Position numbers and translations under genes: made by a program. 64,000 bases of DNA from Ruegeria meonggei (lineage in GTDB: Bacteria > Pseudomonadota > Alphaproteobacteria > Rhodobacterales > Rhodobacteraceae). Positions 33,652 through 43,737 of the stretch are shown here, in pieces (positions within the stretch are counted from its first letter, which is position 1; each line of letters starts with the position of its first letter). The notes beneath the pieces were generated by a model. That model had not been told where the DNA came from. It was given only the letters and a program-made list of their open reading frames with translations, and did not search any database. The stretch is from positions 62,001 to 126,000 of the forward strand of contig NZ_FWFP01000006.1 in assembly GCF_900172215.1 (NCBI RefSeq), written 5' to 3'.

Positions 33652-35166
33652 ATGGTTGCTCGCGCTCATACTGTCGCTTTCCAAGGGGTAGAAGCTCGTC
33701 CGGTTGAGGTGCAATGCGCCGTCTCACCGGGCCTGCCTGCCTTTTCCATCGTTGGTCTGCCCGACAAAGCCGTGTCCGAGGCCCGCGATCGCATCCGCAG
33801 CGCCCTCAGTTCCATGGCCATCGCACTGCCCTCAAAGCGGATCACCATCAACCTGTCGCCTGCGGATCTGCCGAAAGAGGGCAGCCATTTCGACCTGCCC
33901 ATCGCCGTCGCGCTGCTGTCCGCGTTGGAGATCATCCCAGCCGACGCTGCCGAAGGGGCGGTGTCACTGGGTGAGTTGTCACTGGATGGCTCTCTGGTGC
34001 CTGTGGTTGGCGCGCTGCCCGCCGCCATGACCGCCGCGACCGAGGATCGCGCGCTGCTCTGTCCCCGTGCTTCCAGCGCCGAGGCCGCCTGGGTCGATGC
34101 CACACAGGTGATCGGAGCGGGGTCACTGGGCGATGTGGTGCGCCATTTTTCGGGTCAGTCACCCTTGCCCGCGGCACTGCCGGGCGAGGTGAATCTGGCG
34201 CCCAGCGCCCGCGACCTGCGTGACGTGAAAGGGCAGGAACGGGCCAAACGCGCGCTGGAGATTGCCGCCGCAGGACGCCACCACCTGATCATGATCGGCA
34301 CGCCGGGGTCGGGCAAATCCATGCTGGCCGCGCGCTTGCTGGGTATTTTGCCGCCACTGACGCCAACCGAGGCCTTGGAGACGTCGATGATCCAATCCCT
34401 GTGTGGATTGCTGGATGAAGGCGGCATCAGTCGCAGTCGTCCGTTTCGCGAACCGCATCACACGGCGTCAATGGCAGCGATTGTCGGCGGTGGCAAAGGC
34501 GCCAAGCCGGGCGAGATTTCACTGGCTCATAACGGGGTTTTGTTCATGGACGAATTTCCGGAATTCCCGCGCACCGTGCTTGAAACCTTGCGCCAGCCGG
34601 TTGAAAGCGGTGAGGTCATGGTAGCCCGCGCCAATGCCCATGTGAAATACCCCTGCCGTTTCATGCTGGTGGCTGCAGCCAACCCTTGTAAATGCGGATA
34701 TCTGACGGATCCCGCCCGGGCCTGCTCGCGCGCGCCAGTATGCGGAGAGGACTATCTGGGCCGCATCTCTGGCCCGTTGATGGACCGATTCGATTTACGG
34801 ATCGAGGTGCCCCCTGTTGGGTTCACCGACTTAGACCTGCCACCGTCCGGTGACAGCTCGGCCATGGTTGCCGACCGTGTAGAACAGGCCCGTGCCATTC
34901 AGGCCGCACGGTTTCGCGAAACGCCCGCTATTCGACAAAACGCGGATGTCGAAGGGTCAGTGCTAGAAGAAATTGCCGCGCCTGATCTCGAAGGCAAAGA
35001 GCTGTTGTTGAAAGCTGCTGAGAAATTTGGCCTGTCGGCACGTGCCTTTCACCGCATTTTACGGGTGGCACGCACTATTGCTGATCTGGAGGGGGCCCCG
35101 GATGTACGGCGGCCCCATATCGCCGAAGCGCTGAGCTTTCGCATCAGCGGCAGCGCGGCGTCTTAA
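33652..35166 (+). CDS. comM: YifB/ComM family AAA+ ATPase (Mg-chelatase-like)
   Basis: A 504-residue hexameric helicase-like ATPase; the best-studied member, ComM, promotes branch migration during natural transformation. The N-terminal Lon-like domain (about 1-165) is followed by Walker A GTPGSGKS (near 217-224), Walker [10 protein letters not shown], a zinc-like cysteine cluster (NPCKCGYL then CSRAPVC) and the C-terminal Mg-chelatase lid. Length is normal. Its 3' end overlaps the convergent gshB stop by four bases. Confidence 0.93.
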   Translation: MVARAHTVAFQGVEARPVEVQCAVSPGLPAFSIVGLPDKAVSEARDRIRSALSSMAIALPSKRITINLSPADLPKEGSHFDLPIAVALLSALEIIPADAAEGAVSLGELSLDGSLVPVVGALPAAMTAATEDRALLCPRASSAEAAWVDATQVIGAGSLGDVVRHFSGQSPLPAALPGEVNLAPSARDLRDVKGQERAKRALEIAAAGRHHLIMIGTPGSGKSMLAARLLGILPPLTPTEALETSMIQSLCGLLDEGGISRSRPFREPHHTASMAAIVGGGKGAKPGEISLAHNGVLFMDEFPEFPRTVLETLRQPVESGEVMVARANAHVKYPCRFMLVAAANPCKCGYLTDPARACSRAPVCGEDYLGRISGPLMDRFDLRIEVPPVGFTDLDLPPSGDSSAMVADRVEQARAIQAARFRETPAIRQNADVEGSVLEEIAAPDLEGKELLLKAAEKFGLSARAFHRILRVARTIADLEGAPDVRRPHIAEALSFRISGSAAS

Positions 35167-36095
35167 ATCTTGGCCTCAATCGCCTGCCAGATTTTCTCCG
35201 CAATGTTGACGCCATCAAACCGTTCCAGCTCTTGGATGCCGGTTGGCGAGGTGACGTTGATTTCGGTCAGGTAATCACCGATCACGTCAATTCCGACAAA
35301 AACCTGGCCTTTTTCTTTCAGCAAAGGCCCGATTGCGGCACATATCTCAAGGTCCCGATCTGACAGACCGATTTTTTCGGGCCGCCCGCCCACATGCATG
35401 TTCGACCGCGTCTCTCCTTTTGCAGGAACCCGGTTGATCGCGCCGACCGCCTCTCCGTCGACGAGAATCACGCGTTTGTCGCCGTTACTGACATCGGGCA
35501 GAAACTTCTGCACAATCAGCGGCTCTCGCGAAAACCCGACGAACAGCTCGTGTAGAGATGTCAGGTTGCGGTCATTGGCATCCAGCCGAAACACACCGGC
35601 ACCACCATTGCCGTAAAGCGGCTTTAAAATGATATCGCCGTGCTTTTCCTTGAAAACTTTGATCGTCTGAAGATCGCGCGCAATTGTTGTCGGCGGGGTC
35701 AGGTCGGGGAAGTCCAGCACCAACAGTTTCTCGGGGTAATTTCGCACCCAGAACGGATCATTGACCACCAACACCTGCCCCTTGAGGCGGTCCAGCAAGT
35801 GCGTCGATGTGATGTAGTGCATGTCAAACGGCGGGTCCTGACGTAGCCAGACAACGTCAAAATCGGCCAGGTCCACTTCGCGCTCAGGGCCTAATTCCGC
35901 AGGGTTTCCAACCACCCGCTGGACCGTCATGTCGTGACCACGGGCTGTTATGCGCCCCTCCTGATAGGCCAGCTGGTCGGGGCTGTAGAAAAACAGAGTG
36001 TGCCCGCGCGCCTGCGCCTCTTCGGCCAGACGGAAAGAGCTGTCGGCATTGATATCCACGGCCCCGATCGGGTCCATCTGAAAGGCGATTTTCAT
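35163..36095 (-). CDS. gshB: Glutathione synthetase
   Basis: A 310-residue ATP-grasp enzyme joining gamma-glutamylcysteine and glycine. It starts [20 protein letters not shown], the family N-terminus, and contains [12 protein letters not shown], the ATP-grasp glycine loop [14 protein letters not shown], and [13 protein letters not shown] at the metal/substrate site. SD AAGGGA precedes the ATG. Appears monocistronic, 61 bp after yraN on the same strand. Confidence 0.97.
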   Translation of the reverse strand: MKIAFQMDPIGAVDINADSSFRLAEEAQARGHTLFFYSPDQLAYQEGRITARGHDMTVQRVVGNPAELGPEREVDLADFDVVWLRQDPPFDMHYITSTHLLDRLKGQVLVVNDPFWVRNYPEKLLVLDFPDLTPPTTIARDLQTIKVFKEKHGDIILKPLYGNGGAGVFRLDANDRNLTSLHELFVGFSREPLIVQKFLPDVSNGDKRVILVDGEAVGAINRVPAKGETRSNMHVGGRPEKIGLSDRDLEICAAIGPLLKEKGQVFVGIDVIGDYLTEINVTSPTGIQELERFDGVNIAEKIWQAIEAKI

Positions 36096-36156
36096 GGCGT
36101 GTCCCTTAGCTTCACGCCAGATACATGGCCCAGCGAGGCCAAGGGTTCAATGGGGG

Positions 36157-36528
36157 TCAGACCTGATCAAAGGCGTTCTCGATGATTTGAACAGCGCAAG
36201 ATGCGTCGACCAGGGCCGCGTCAAAGCGCACATTCGTCAGCTGACCATTTGGTTCATTTTCCAGAAACTGTCCCGCAGACGCACAAATTCGGTCCATCTG
36301 GCGGCGATTGATCCGGGCTGCAGCCTTCTCGAAACTTGTGCTTTTCTTGACCTCTATGAACACAAGCCCCTCATCGTTGCGAGCGATCAGATCAATTTCA
36401 CCACCCACCCCGCGCCAACGGCGGTGCACAATAATATACCCGCGCCGTTCGTATTCTGAGGCCACTTGATGCTCCGCAGCCTGCCCGGCGTGGTAAGACA
36501 CCGAACTGCGAACGGATCGTGGCGTCAT
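36157..36528 (-). CDS. yraN: YraN family (UPF0102) endonuclease-like protein
   Basis: A 123-residue restriction-endonuclease-fold protein. The conserved core reads GEIDLIARN followed by FIEVKKS, the D-x-ExK nuclease pattern near residues 45-62. Function is unproven; the family sits with rsmI and lpoA in many proteobacteria, as here. Its ATG lies two bases after the rsmI stop, so the two are cotranscribed. Confidence 0.92.
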   Translation of the reverse strand: MTPRSVRSSVSYHAGQAAEHQVASEYERRGYIIVHRRWRGVGGEIDLIARNDEGLVFIEVKKSTSFEKAAARINRRQMDRICASAGQFLENEPNGQLTNVRFDAALVDASCAVQIIENAFDQV

Positions 36529-36529
36529 G

Positions 36530-37387
36530 TCATCCCTTTCCCAGCTTCAGTGCCAGTTGGTAAATCGGGCGGCGCGGCAGCTTATACATCTGAGACACCA
36601 GATCAGCCGCATCCCGCACCGAATGAGTCTCCAGCGCGTGTTTCAACGCCTCTTCTATGTCAGATTCGTTAACGGTTTCCGAATGCCCCCGGTCCACCAG
36701 CAGAACAATTTCACCTTTAACCGTCTGCCCGCGGAGATCCGCGGCCAGATCTGCCAGTGTCCCGCGCCGAACCTCTTCGAACTTCTTGGTCAACTCACGG
36801 CACATCGCAGCCTGACGGTCATCGCCCAAAACCTGAGACAGGTCAAACAGGCAAGCCGCCACACGCTTGGGGGATTCGTAGAAAACCAGTGTACCGGGGA
36901 CCTCACGCAACGCCTCGATCCGGGTTCGACGTGCGCCGGATGCGTTTGGCAGAAAGCCGGCAAAAAAGAAGGCATCTGTCGGCAACCCCGCCAACGTCAA
37001 CGCCATCAGCGCTGCAGACGGGCCCGGCGCGCAGGTCACCATATGACCCTCTTCTGCTGCCTGCCGCCCCAGATCATAGCCCGGATCGGCAATCAGCGGC
37101 ATTCCCGCCTCGGAGGCGTAGGCCACCGATTTGCCCTGTTGCAACGCGTCCAGTATTTTACCACGAGCACCAGCGCCGCTGTGGTCGTGATAGGCCTGAA
37201 TGCGCCGCCCTTCCAAAGGGACACCGTGAATTTCCATCAACCGCCGCAGGCTGCGGGTGTCTTCGGCCGCAATCACATCGGCCGAGGCCAGCACGTCCAA
37301 TGCCCTGAGCGTGATATCGCGCGCGGCCCCGATCGGAGTGGCAACAAAATACAGGCCGACGCCCAATCTGACTTTTTGGAAATTCAA
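36530..37387 (-). CDS. rsmI: 16S rRNA (cytidine(1402)-2'-O)-methyltransferase
   Basis: A 285-residue tetrapyrrole-methylase-fold enzyme methylating C1402 in the ribosomal P site. Near the N-terminus is LYFVATPIGAARDITLRALD, followed by EDTRSLRRL, a SEAGMPLIADPG block and the APGPSAALMAL loop. The start appears to be TTG at 37385-37387 with SD GAGGG at good spacing; no ATG is nearby. First gene of rsmI-yraN; divergent from an lpoA-like lipoprotein gene. Confidence 0.94.
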   Translation of the reverse strand: MNFQKVRLGVGLYFVATPIGAARDITLRALDVLASADVIAAEDTRSLRRLMEIHGVPLEGRRIQAYHDHSGAGARGKILDALQQGKSVAYASEAGMPLIADPGYDLGRQAAEEGHMVTCAPGPSAALMALTLAGLPTDAFFFAGFLPNASGARRTRIEALREVPGTLVFYESPKRVAACLFDLSQVLGDDRQAAMCRELTKKFEEVRRGTLADLAADLRGQTVKGEIVLLVDRGHSETVNESDIEEALKHALETHSVRDAADLVSQMYKLPRRPIYQLALKLGKG

Positions 37388-37474
37388 AGCTGGACCCTCA
37401 CAGCGTGACGTTTATTATCGCGGCGCAACGAATGGCAGCATCCCAAGCCGCCGGATCAGGGAGTTTTCATTTAG

Positions 37475-38647
37475 ATGTTTACCGTTTGCAAGCCCGTTCG
37501 CAAGCTGGCGAAATCCGCCGCTGTCCTGGCCACCGCCGCATTTCTGGCCGCGTGTGACGCGGGCGGACTGGGCGGAGGCCCGTCGATCAACACCTCCGAA
37601 CCTGTGCCTGTTGCTCTGCTGGTGCCCGCCGGGTCGGCGAATTCCGGCGATGCAGCCCTGGCGCGCAGCCTTGAGAATGCAGCCCGTCTGGCCATGGCCG
37701 ACCTTCAGAATGTGAAGATTGACTTGCGTGTCTACGATACGCGGGGCAGCTCAAACACTGCGGCAAGTGTGGCGCAACAAGCGGTAGCGGACGGCGCAAA
37801 AATTATCATTGGCCCGGTATACGCACAGGCGGCAAACTCTGCCGGTCTTGCGGTATTGAACAACAACGTCAACGTTTTGTCCTTTTCAAACAACACCAGC
37901 ATTGCGGGCGGCAACGTGTTCTTGCTGGGCCCCACTTTCAACAACACGGCCGGCCGGCTGGTCAGCTTTGCCGGGTCGCAAGGCAAGAACGGCATGGTAA
38001 TCGTCCACAGCAACGATGCCGCCGGTCAACTGGGGCAATCCGCAATTGCAACTGCGCTGAGCAGCAGCCGGGTAAACAATGCCGGGACCGTCGGCTACGA
38101 CCGATCGCAGCAAGGCGTCATCAACTCGGTCCCGACCATCAAGGCGACCGTGGATGCGGCAGGGGCGGATTCGCTGTTCCTGACAGCAACCACCGCCGGA
38201 GCGCTGCCGCTGTATTCTCAGCTGCTGCCCGAGGCGGGGGTTTCCCCCACAAACACGCAATACATTGGCCTGACACGATGGGATATCCCATCACAAACGC
38301 TGGAACTACCGGGCGTTCAGGGCGGCTGGTTCGCTTTGCCGGACCCTTCCAAGGCACAGGCCTATCGTCAACGATACAACAATACCTACGGCGAAGCCCC
38401 GCATCCGATCAGCGGACTGGCCTATGACGGTATCGCCGCCATCGCCGCGTTAGTGAGCCAGGGCAAGTCCAACGCGCTAACTGCGGCTGCCTTGACACAG
38501 AACGCCGGTTTCCAGGGTGTAGGCGGTATCTTCCGCCTGCGGTCGAACGGTACGAATGAACGCGGTCTGGCTGTCGCCACGATCCAGAATAAACAGGTAG
38601 TAGTGATTGACCCTGCCCCACAAAGCTTCTCTGGCGCTGGATTCTGA
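37475..38647 (+). CDS. Penicillin-binding-protein activator LpoA-like lipoprotein
   Basis: A 390-residue lipoprotein with a signal peptide ending in the lipobox LAAC (Cys27) and a type-1 periplasmic-binding-protein fold (two Rossmann lobes; starts VPVALLVPAGS near 44-54). In gamma-proteobacteria LpoA (YraM) activates PBP1A from the outer membrane and lies beside rsmI and yraN, as here. This form has only the ligand-binding-like domain and no TPR N-domain, so direct PBP activation is inferred from context. The end overlaps glnD. Confidence 0.8.
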   Translation: MFTVCKPVRKLAKSAAVLATAAFLAACDAGGLGGGPSINTSEPVPVALLVPAGSANSGDAALARSLENAARLAMADLQNVKIDLRVYDTRGSSNTAASVAQQAVADGAKIIIGPVYAQAANSAGLAVLNNNVNVLSFSNNTSIAGGNVFLLGPTFNNTAGRLVSFAGSQGKNGMVIVHSNDAAGQLGQSAIATALSSSRVNNAGTVGYDRSQQGVINSVPTIKATVDAAGADSLFLTATTAGALPLYSQLLPEAGVSPTNTQYIGLTRWDIPSQTLELPGVQGGWFALPDPSKAQAYRQRYNNTYGEAPHPISGLAYDGIAAIAALVSQGKSNALTAAALTQNAGFQGVGGIFRLRSNGTNERGLAVATIQNKQVVVIDPAPQSFSGAGF

Positions 38648-41426
38648 TCAACCGGTACTGACGCTCACCCGCAAGGGTGAGCTGATCTGCCCGGCTGATG
38701 AAATCTTTGACGGCGGTGCCGTCATGGCGAAACTGTCAGAGGCCTTCGACACCACATCCGACAACGCCGCACGGCGTGGCGAAACCGTGCGCATTTTGCG
38801 GGATGCCCAAAAAGCCGGACGGCAAGCGATTGCTGCTGCTTTTGCCAACCGACCCTTCGACGCGCGGCCTTTGACGCATTCCTATACATATCTGACAGAC
38901 GGGCTGGTCTGCACCGCAATGAAAGTCGCCAGCCAGGATCTGCACCCGTTGGCCACGCCAACACAGGGCGAAAAGATCGCGGTGCTGGCCGTGGGCGGCT
39001 ATGGGCGCGGTGAAATGGCGCCTGCCTCGGATGTCGACCTGCTGTTTCTGACCCCCTACAAGATCACCGCCTGGGCCGAGAGTGTGATCGAATCTATGCT
39101 CTACATCCTGTGGGATTTGCGGCTGAAGGTGGGGCATTCATCGCGCACTATTAAAGATTGCCTGCGTCTAGGAGCCGAAGACTTCACCATCCGCACCGCC
39201 ATGCTGGAACAGCGCTATCTGGCCGGTGATACTGACCTCGCGGCCGAATTGGACGCGCGCCTGAAGGCCGATCTGTTCAAGGGCAGCGAGCGCCAGTTCA
39301 TCGAAGCCAAGCTTCAGGAACGCGACGAACGCCACCACAAGCAGGGTCAGCGTTACATGGTCGAGCCCAATGTCAAGGAAGGCAAAGGCGGGCTGCGCGA
39401 CCTTCAATCGCTCTATTGGATCGCGAAATACATTTATGGCGTCCAGGACGTGGCCGAACTGGTGCCGCTGGGCCTGTTCACGCCCGAGGAATTCAGCACT
39501 TTTGTCGAGGCCGAGGATTTCCTCTGGGCTGTGCGATCACATCTGCATCTAGTAACCAACCGCGCCACCGAACAGCTGACCTTTGACATGCAGGTCGAGG
39601 TTGCGGCCCGCATGGGCTACGAAGACAGGGCGGGCCGTCGTGCCGTTGAAGTCTTTATGCAACGCTATTTCCGCGAAGCGACCCGCGTCGGGGAATTGAC
39701 CCGCATTTTCCTGACCAAACTTGAGGCGTCTCATATGAAAGGCGCACCGTTGCTAGAGCGTATCTTTCGCCGCCGTCCACGGGTCAAAGCGGGTTACAAG
39801 GTCGTGCATGGCCGTCTGGATGTGGCCGATCCCGACACCTTCCTATCTGATAAGCTGAACCTGCTGCGTCTGTTCGAGGAAGGGCTGCGCACAGGCATGC
39901 TGATCCATCCGGACGCGATGCGTCTGGTCAGCGCCAACCTGACATTGATCGACGATGACATGCGCGAAAACAAAGAAGCACAGCGCATCTTCCTGGATCT
40001 GATGCTGAAACACGGCAACCCGGAACGCGCCCTGCGCCGGATGAACGAACTGGGTGTATTGTCAGCCTTCCTGCCCGAATTCGAACACATCGTCGCGATG
40101 ATGCAGTTCAACATGTATCACAGCTATACAGTGGACGAGCACACCATCCAGTGTATCGTGAACCTGGCCCAGATTGAGCGCGGTGAGCTGGTTGAATCGC
40201 TGCCTTTGGCCTCGTCGATCCTGAAGGAAGGGGTCAACCGCAAGGTTCTGTATGTCGCGTTGTTGATCCATGACATCGCCAAGGGACGACCCGAGGACCA
40301 CTCGATCCTGGGGGCGAAGATCGCCCGCAAGGTAGCGCCTAGACTGGGGTTGAACAAAGCGGATTCGGAAACAGTGGAATGGCTGGTGCGTTATCACCTG
40401 CTGATGTCGGATATGGCGCAAAAGCGCGATATCTCGGACCCACGCACGGTGCGGGACTTTGCCAAAGCGGTGAAAACGGTCAAACGACTGGACCTACTGA
40501 CAGTGTTGACGGTCTGCGATATTCGCGGCGTGGGGCCAAACACGTGGAACAACTGGAAAGCCACCCTGCTGCGTGCCTTGCATGCGGAAACCAAGCGCGC
40601 CCTTGAAACCGGGATGGAGGACCTGAACCGGGCCAACCGCGGGGCAGGCGCCAAGAAAGCCCTGCGCACAGAGCTGGAGGGTTGGTCCAAGGCAGACCTC
40701 AAGACTGAAACTGGGCGGCATTACGACCCCTATTGGCAGGGCCTGAACCTGTCGACCCATGTTGAGTTTGCTGAGATGTTGCGGGAACTGGACTGCAGCG
40801 GCGATGCCGGAGCCATGGAAATCCGCCTGCACCCGGACGAAGATCGCGATGCGACCCGAGCCTGTTTCACAATGGCCGATCATCCCGGTATTTTTGCCCG
40901 CATCGCCGGCGCACTGGCGTTGGTTGGCGCCAACGTGGTCGATGCCCGCAGTTACACCACCAAGGACGGATACGTGACTGATGCGTTTTGGATTCAGGAC
41001 GCCGACGGCCACCCGTTCGAGGCCAGCCGCCTGCCCCGTCTGACGCAAATGATCCACAAAACGCTAAAGGGTGAGGTCGTGGCACGCGACGCGTTGAAAT
41101 CGCGTGACAAGATCAAGAAACGCGAACGGGCCTTTAACGTGCCGACCCATATCATCTTCGACAATGAAGGGTCCGAGATCTACACGATCATTGAGGTCGA
41201 CACCCGCGACCGGCCCGGCCTGCTGTACGATCTGGCGCGTACTCTGGCCGCCGGAAATGTCTATGTCGCTAACGCGGTGATTGCCACCTATGGCGAACAA
41301 GTGGTCGATACGTTCTACGTCAAGGATATGTTCGGGCTGAAATACCACTCGGAAAGCAAGCAACGCGCGCTTGAGGCCAAGCTGCGCAAGGCCATTACTG
41401 AGGGCGCAGAGCGCGCGGAATCATGA
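38607..41426 (+). CDS. glnD: Bifunctional [protein-PII] uridylyltransferase / uridylyl-removing enzyme
   Basis: A 939-residue nitrogen sensor that uridylylates PII proteins at low glutamine and reverses this at high glutamine. The nucleotidyltransferase motif GGYGRGEMAPASDVDLL is near 130-146, the HD-domain metal site is in LLIHDIAKG near 552, and two ACT domains close the protein (about 745-820 and 855-930). The only upstream start is TTG at 38607, directly after an in-frame stop and inside the lpoA-like gene; an internal ATG at 38724 is the alternative but would cut conserved-looking sequence. Overlaps murJ by four bases. Confidence 0.95.
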   Translation: MTLPHKASLALDSDQPVLTLTRKGELICPADEIFDGGAVMAKLSEAFDTTSDNAARRGETVRILRDAQKAGRQAIAAAFANRPFDARPLTHSYTYLTDGLVCTAMKVASQDLHPLATPTQGEKIAVLAVGGYGRGEMAPASDVDLLFLTPYKITAWAESVIESMLYILWDLRLKVGHSSRTIKDCLRLGAEDFTIRTAMLEQRYLAGDTDLAAELDARLKADLFKGSERQFIEAKLQERDERHHKQGQRYMVEPNVKEGKGGLRDLQSLYWIAKYIYGVQDVAELVPLGLFTPEEFSTFVEAEDFLWAVRSHLHLVTNRATEQLTFDMQVEVAARMGYEDRAGRRAVEVFMQRYFREATRVGELTRIFLTKLEASHMKGAPLLERIFRRRPRVKAGYKVVHGRLDVADPDTFLSDKLNLLRLFEEGLRTGMLIHPDAMRLVSANLTLIDDDMRENKEAQRIFLDLMLKHGNPERALRRMNELGVLSAFLPEFEHIVAMMQFNMYHSYTVDEHTIQCIVNLAQIERGELVESLPLASSILKEGVNRKVLYVALLIHDIAKGRPEDHSILGAKIARKVAPRLGLNKADSETVEWLVRYHLLMSDMAQKRDISDPRTVRDFAKAVKTVKRLDLLTVLTVCDIRGVGPNTWNNWKATLLRALHAETKRALETGMEDLNRANRGAGAKKALRTELEGWSKADLKTETGRHYDPYWQGLNLSTHVEFAEMLRELDCSGDAGAMEIRLHPDEDRDATRACFTMADHPGIFARIAGALALVGANVVDARSYTTKDGYVTDAFWIQDADGHPFEASRLPRLTQMIHKTLKGEVVARDALKSRDKIKKRERAFNVPTHIIFDNEGSEIYTIIEVDTRDRPGLLYDLARTLAAGNVYVANAVIATYGEQVVDTFYVKDMFGLKYHSESKQRALEAKLRKAITEGAERAES

Positions 41427-42964
41427 AACAGATCCGGCTGTTCTCAGGCCTGTTCACGGTCGGCTTCTGGACCTTGGCCAGCCGTATCTTGGGCTTTTTG
41501 CGGGAAATCCTGCTGACCGCCTATATCGGACCGGGCCCGGTGATGGACGCTTTTGTCGCCGCCTTCCGCCTGCCCAACATGTTCCGCCGGTTCTTTGCCG
41601 AGGGCGCGTTTAATGCAGCCTTTGTACCAATGTTCTCGAAACGGCTGGAAGGTGAGGAAGACGCCGAAGGTTTTGCGCAAGATGCCTTTAACCTGCTGGC
41701 GGTAGCCGTTCTGGGGCTGGTCGGTCTGGCCATGGTGTTCATGCCCGCTTTGGTTTGGGCTACGGCCGAAGGGTTTTATGGTGACGAAAGGTTCGATCTG
41801 GCCGTCGATTACAGCTATGTGGTGTTTCCCTACATCCTGTTTATGTCGCTGGCGGCGCTTTTTTCCGGGGTGTTGAATGCAACGGGCCGGTTTGCAGCGG
41901 CTGCTGCCGCGCCGGTGCTTTTGAACATCTTCGCATGCACCGCCCTGATCGCAGGCGCGGTGTCAGGGGGTGAAGTGATCCGCTGGCTGATCACAGTCAT
42001 CCCTTTGGCCGGTATTGCGCAGCTTGCATTGGTCTGGATCGCAACCGAACGTGCGGGTATTCGCATCCGGCCCGGCCTGCCCAAGCTGAACCCCGAGATG
42101 CGCCATATGGTGCGTATCGCCGTTCCCGCCGCACTGGCCATGGGGGTCACGCAGATCAACCTTGTGGTCGGTCAACTTGTTGCTTCGAAAACCGAAAAAG
42201 CCGTCAGCTGGCTGTTTGCAGCGGACCGTCTGTACCAACTGCCTTTGGGTGTCGTGGGCATCGCCGTCGGCATTGTCCTGCTGCCCGACCTGTCACGGCG
42301 ACTGCGTGCCGGTGACAAAGACGGTGCGCGGAACGCCTTTTCCCGCGCCGGAGAGTTCACGCTTTTGCTGACCATCCCTTCTACGGTGGCCTTCGTGGTT
42401 CTACCGTTGCCCATGGTCTCGGTCCTGTTCGAGCGGGGACAGTTCAGCGCCGAAGACACGGCCGCCACCGCCATGGCTGTCGCGATTTATGGCGTCGGCC
42501 TGCCCGCTTTTATGTTGCAGAAACTGCTGCAACCGCTGTTCTTCGCGCGCGAGGATACAAGATCCCCGTTCCACTATGCTGTGGTTGGGATGATCATAAA
42601 TGCCGGGCTGGCCTTTGGACTTTATCCGATTGTAGGTTGGATCGCGCCCGCCATCGCGGCCTCGGTCGCGGGATGGGCGATGGTTGGTCTGTTGATCCTC
42701 GGCGCGCGCCGCATAGGCGAAGAGGCCCGGTTCGACGACAGATTAAAACGCCGTGCGTGGCGCATCGTGGTGGCGTCACTGGGGATGGGCGTCGTCCTTT
42801 ACGTCGCTATTCACCTGTTTGGCTGGGCATTCGAGCTGTCCGGGTGGCGGTACCTGGCGCTGATCATCCTGATCAAAGTTGCCGCTGCCACTTATTTCTT
42901 CCTAGGCCACCTTCTGGGTGCTTTTGAGCTGTCCGAATTCAAACGTGCCCTGCGCAGGTCGTGA
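41423..42964 (+). CDS. murJ: Lipid II flippase MurJ
   Basis: A 513-residue MOP-superfamily membrane protein with about fourteen helices moving lipid II across the inner membrane. Family features include SRILGFLREIL near the N-terminus, FRLPNMFRRFFAEGAF (near 48-63), and a P-rich helix in the first half. Coupled to glnD by ATGA. The stop is immediately followed by the convergent rhomboid-like gene with no spacer. Confidence 0.96.
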   Translation: MKQIRLFSGLFTVGFWTLASRILGFLREILLTAYIGPGPVMDAFVAAFRLPNMFRRFFAEGAFNAAFVPMFSKRLEGEEDAEGFAQDAFNLLAVAVLGLVGLAMVFMPALVWATAEGFYGDERFDLAVDYSYVVFPYILFMSLAALFSGVLNATGRFAAAAAAPVLLNIFACTALIAGAVSGGEVIRWLITVIPLAGIAQLALVWIATERAGIRIRPGLPKLNPEMRHMVRIAVPAALAMGVTQINLVVGQLVASKTEKAVSWLFAADRLYQLPLGVVGIAVGIVLLPDLSRRLRAGDKDGARNAFSRAGEFTLLLTIPSTVAFVVLPLPMVSVLFERGQFSAEDTAATAMAVAIYGVGLPAFMLQKLLQPLFFAREDTRSPFHYAVVGMIINAGLAFGLYPIVGWIAPAIAASVAGWAMVGLLILGARRIGEEARFDDRLKRRAWRIVVASLGMGVVLYVAIHLFGWAFELSGWRYLALIILIKVAAATYFFLGHLLGAFELSEFKRALRRS

Positions 42965-43651
42965 TCAATCGCGGCGAATGCGTCGAACAATGCGCGCCCA
43001 GCCACCTGGTGCCAGAAAGAATGACAACCCGAAGCCTGTAGCAAACCCGCCAAGATCAGCCACCCAGTCGGACGTGCCGCCAAACAGCAGGCCAAAGACC
43101 AGTTGAATCCCCATCAAAGCCGCAATCAGACCAAATGCGCGGGATTGGTTTTCACCGATCAATGACAGTTTACGCCATAGCAACCAGGTGAACGCGCCGA
43201 TCAGGCCGTAGACGGGCGGGAACCCTCCAACCAGAGGATAATTCGGGTCCAGCAGCAGCGCATAAGCCAGCGCACCGCCTACGCCGGACAACACAAAGAT
43301 CACCAGCATCTGCAAACCGCCAAAAACCTCGGCCACCATCTTGCCCATGGCCACCAGGAAAACGCAGACGAAGATGGCCTGCGTGAATGTGCCGGATACA
43401 AACGGGTAAGTTACAAAGCGAATGACATGTTCAAACGACCAGCGCCCGTTTTCGACCATCCAGTCGAAGATATCAGGCGAGAAGGAATAACTTTGCAACG
43501 CATCCAGTCGCCACCCCACCGCCGACGGCCCGCCAACCAGACCTCGGGCCCCCAATGTAAAAGCCAGCTCGATTCCCATTATGAACAGAACCAGCGCCAC
43601 CACCACGGGCGGCAGAGGGTTCACGGCGGGTGTATAATGCTCACTGCTCAT
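42965..43651 (-). CDS. Rhomboid-family membrane protein lacking catalytic residues
   Basis: A 228-residue protein with about six membrane helices in the rhomboid arrangement (helices near 14-34, 78-98, 100-118, 120-135, 147-162, 172-190, and a final one at 196-214). The helix-4 loop that should read GxSG is GGFPPVYGLIGAF (142-154) with no Ser, and the helix-6 His of the AHLGG motif is Asp199 (ADLGG). Both members of the Ser-His dyad are therefore missing and it is probably a pseudoprotease, perhaps a membrane-protein binding partner. Divergent from trpS. Confidence 0.82.
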   Translation of the reverse strand: MSSEHYTPAVNPLPPVVVALVLFIMGIELAFTLGARGLVGGPSAVGWRLDALQSYSFSPDIFDWMVENGRWSFEHVIRFVTYPFVSGTFTQAIFVCVFLVAMGKMVAEVFGGLQMLVIFVLSGVGGALAYALLLDPNYPLVGGFPPVYGLIGAFTWLLWRKLSLIGENQSRAFGLIAALMGIQLVFGLLFGGTSDWVADLGGFATGFGLSFFLAPGGWARIVRRIRRD

Positions 43652-43737
43652 TGGGCGGGCCTTTCGCGGCTGTTGACGTCCCTTGACGCCATGGGTAATC
43701 GACGGAGGCTGATTTTTCCAGACGGGAGTTCCTTTCG

